A model generated the notes under the pieces. The model was given only the letters and a program-made list of their open reading frames with translations, did no database searches and had not been told where the DNA came from. A program made the position numbers and the translations under genes. Shown in pieces: positions 30,383 to 32,299 of a stretch of 32,299 nt of DNA (the stretch's first letter is position 1; every line of letters begins with the position of its first letter). Source of the DNA: Phocaeicola coprophilus DSM 18228 = JCM 13818 (GTDB lineage: Bacteria; Bacteroidota; Bacteroidia; Bacteroidales; Bacteroidaceae); the NCBI RefSeq assembly GCF_000157915.1, contig NZ_EQ973632.1, positions 39,992-72,290 on the forward strand, written 5' to 3'.

Positions 30383-32071
30383 ATGGAACTGATAGAAAAT
30401 CTGTTTATGGGGTACCCCAATCTGTGGGGTGGCGGAGTGGCTCACTCTGTACTGATCCTGTCCCTTGTTATCACATTGGGCATTGCTTTAGGAAAAATAA
30501 AAGTAGCCGGCGTTTCGCTGGGAGTCACCTGGATTCTGTTTGTGGGTATTGTTTTCGGACACTTCAACATGAACCTGAATGAGCATCTTTTACACTTCCT
30601 GAAAGAATTCGGACTGATTCTGTTTGTCTATTCAATCGGTCTGCAGGTAGGACCCGGTTTCTTCTCTGCATTCAAGAAGGGAGGCTTTACGCTGAATGTC
30701 GTTGCCATGATTGTTGTGTTTACCGGTGTTGTGATGGCAATCGTCCTGCATTTTGTTACCGGAACGCCGATCACTACAATGGTCGGTATCCTTTCGGGAG
30801 CTGTAACCAATACGCCGGGACTTGGTGCGGCACAGCAGGCAAACAGTGATTTGAACGGAGTTGATGCGCCTGAGATCGCCCTGGGTTATGCCGTAGCTTA
30901 TCCGTTGGGTGTGATTGGCTGTATTCTGTCTTTGCTGGCTCTGAAATATTTGCTGCGTGTAAAGACAGCACAAGAAGAGGCTGAAGCTGAACAGGGAATG
31001 GGACATATTCAGGAACTGACCGTACGTCCTGTGACGTTGGAAATCCATAATGGTTCCGTGAATGGAAAGACATTGCGTGAGATTCATCCGCTTGTAAAGC
31101 GTCGTTTTGTGGTTTCCTATATCTGCCGTGCTGACGGAGACGGAGAAATAGAGATGGCGGGTGCAGACACTGTGTTGCATCTGAATGATAAGATTCTGGT
31201 TGTTTCTACTCCGATTGATGTGGAAGCCATTACCGTATTCTTCGGAAAACAAGTGGATATGGTGTGGGAAAAGCCTGATTCAAAATACATTTCTCGCCGT
31301 ATTCTGATCACTAAATCGGAACTGAACGGAAAGATGCTGTCGCAGTTAAAGATCCGTCAGAACTTTGGAGCCAACATTACGCGTGTAAACCGTTCCGGTG
31401 TGGATCTGGTGGCATCTCCGGGACTTCAGTTGCAGATGGGTGACCGGGTAACGGTAGTCGGAAGCGAACTGGCCGTGAGTCATGCTGAAAAAGTATTGGG
31501 TAACTCATTGAAACGTCTGAATCATCCGAATCTGATTCCGATCTTCCTGGGTATTGCATTGGGATGTATTCTGGGTAGTATTCCTTTTGTGTTCCCCGGT
31601 ATTCCGCAGCCTGTAAAATTGGGACTGGCAGGCGGACCGCTGATTGTTTCCATTCTGATCAGCCGTTTCGGACCGCAGTACAAGCTGATTACCTATACGA
31701 CAATGAGTGCCAACCTGATGGTGCGTGAAATCGGAATTTCTCTCTTCCTTGCCTGCGTCGGACTTGGAGCCGGAGAAGGATTTGTGGATACGATCATTCA
31801 CGGAGGAGGATATGTGTGGATTGCTTATGGTGCCATCATTACGGTTGTGCCGTTGTTCGTTGCCGGACTGATCGGGCGTTATGCATTGAAGCTGAACTAT
31901 TATACTCTGATCGGAGTCCTTTCCGGTGCAACGACGAATCCGCCTGCATTGGCTTACTCCAACGATCAGACTTCCTGTGATGCTCCGTCCGTAGGTTATG
32001 CTACGGTTTATCCGTTGACTATGTTCCTGCGCGTCTTGACCGCTCAGTTGCTGATCCTGTCGCTGGCTTAA
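30383..32071 (+). CDS. AspT/YidE-type putative antiporter with RCK_C domains
   Basis: A 562-residue membrane protein with two homologous hydrophobic halves (about 20-195 and 385-560), each ending in a G-A-x-T-N-x-P motif: GAVTNTPGLGAAQQ and GATTNPPALAYSN. This is the AspT/YidE/YbjL transporter signature. Between them lie two TrkA-C (RCK_C) ligand-binding domains (about 210-290 and 300-375). AspT swaps aspartate for alanine; the substrate of this member is unknown. The gene starts at ATG 30383 behind a consensus -7 element and is followed after 43 bases by a lipoprotein gene on the same strand, with no terminator between. Confidence 0.93.
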   Translation: MELIENLFMGYPNLWGGGVAHSVLILSLVITLGIALGKIKVAGVSLGVTWILFVGIVFGHFNMNLNEHLLHFLKEFGLILFVYSIGLQVGPGFFSAFKKGGFTLNVVAMIVVFTGVVMAIVLHFVTGTPITTMVGILSGAVTNTPGLGAAQQANSDLNGVDAPEIALGYAVAYPLGVIGCILSLLALKYLLRVKTAQEEAEAEQGMGHIQELTVRPVTLEIHNGSVNGKTLREIHPLVKRRFVVSYICRADGDGEIEMAGADTVLHLNDKILVVSTPIDVEAITVFFGKQVDMVWEKPDSKYISRRILITKSELNGKMLSQLKIRQNFGANITRVNRSGVDLVASPGLQLQMGDRVTVVGSELAVSHAEKVLGNSLKRLNHPNLIPIFLGIALGCILGSIPFVFPGIPQPVKLGLAGGPLIVSILISRFGPQYKLITYTTMSANLMVREIGISLFLACVGLGAGEGFVDTIIHGGGYVWIAYGAIITVVPLFVAGLIGRYALKLNYYTLIGVLSGATTNPPALAYSNDQTSCDAPSVGYATVYPLTMFLRVLTAQLLILSLA

Positions 32072-32114
32072 CAGGTTGTGATAACAGGTAAATAAAACTC
32101 ATCATTATCTGTTT

Positions 32115-32299
32115 ATGAGAAGCATAAAGTCAGATTTCTTGAGGACTATGCTTGTTGCAAGCATGATTCTACTGGCTGGTTGTCATGGCAAACCTGAACA
32201 GGTTGACACAGCTGCCTACTGTGTCAATATAGATTCTGCGGAAGTGGTAGATATACTTCCGATGTCTTCCCTGTTTAAAAGCGGAAAGATTGTTTGCTC
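32115..32299 (+). CDS. 6-bladed beta-propeller lipoprotein, N-terminal part (cut by window end)
   Basis: An ORF open from ATG 32115 to the last base of the window. The signal peptide ends in a clear lipobox LLAGC (Cys at residue 23). The following segment VNIDSAEVVDILPMSSLFKS then GKIVC resembles the start of the Bacteroidota 6-bladed beta-propeller lipoprotein family, where a short leader precedes a hydrophobic strand repeat. The remaining ~300 residues are outside the window, so the family call rests on about 60 residues. It is probably co-transcribed with the transporter gene upstream, because no terminator or promoter is seen in the 43-base gap. Confidence 0.65.
   Translation, partial: MRSIKSDFLRTMLVASMILLAGCHGKPEQVDTAAYCVNIDSAEVVDILPMSSLFKSGKIVC

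Overview
The window looks like a chromosomal segment from a gut Bacteroidota, most likely the Bacteroides/Phocaeicola group. Evidence: many upstream regions carry the Bacteroidota -7 element TAnnTTTG (twice with a perfectly spaced -33 TTTG, 20 bases upstream); Shine-Dalgarno sequences are mostly weak; there are lipoproteins with Bacteroidota export signals, 6-bladed beta-propeller lipoproteins, and a seven-gene rseC-rnfBCDGEA cluster. No rRNA, tRNA, insertion sequence, prophage or CRISPR array was seen. Species identity cannot be fixed from the sequence alone.

Layout. 1-6087: a DUF368 membrane protein (+) converges on a TPR protein and glnS (both -); then a spacer of about 500 bases with a compact promoter/small-ORF/terminator unit; then an AT-rich 6-bladed beta-propeller lipoprotein (-). 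6278-9006: an apparent operon of rarA, a D-2-hydroxyacid dehydrogenase and a C-GCAxxG-C-C redox-type protein (the last two joined by TAATG). 9155-11578: a small winged-helix protein, a spacer with 22-base tandem palindromic repeats, and lepA with a textbook promoter. 11729-17393: rseC-like gene plus rnfBCDGEA, encoding the ferredoxin:NAD oxidoreductase ion pump, closed by a 14-bp terminator. 17549-21594: galE, a ClC-family antiporter with fluoride-type (CLC-F) signatures, and a MATE exporter, each with its own promoter-like element. 21755-30253, all minus: copA, a surface-type lipoprotein, a 1421-residue nuclease-helicase and an SDR dehydrogenase. 30383-end: an AspT/YidE-type transporter and the start of a second beta-propeller lipoprotein.

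How it works together. Most genes are housekeeping: translation (glnS, lepA), fork rescue (rarA), sugar nucleotide supply (galE), envelope lipid carrier recycling (DUF368) and energy conservation (Rnf). Ion and stress export recurs (ClC, MATE, CopA). No complete defence system or biosynthetic cluster is visible. The least ordinary items are the sRNA/sORF unit at 4593-4816, the 22-base repeat array at 9511-9636, a second canonical flavinylation-like motif in the RnfG tail, the CLC-F signature without a fluoride riboswitch, and the large nuclease-helicase with a methyltransferase-like C-terminus.

Two start sites are revised from the longest reading frames because the promoter element lies inside the longer version: glnS (ATG at 4452) and the ClC gene (ATG at 18885). 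Residue numbers below use these starts.
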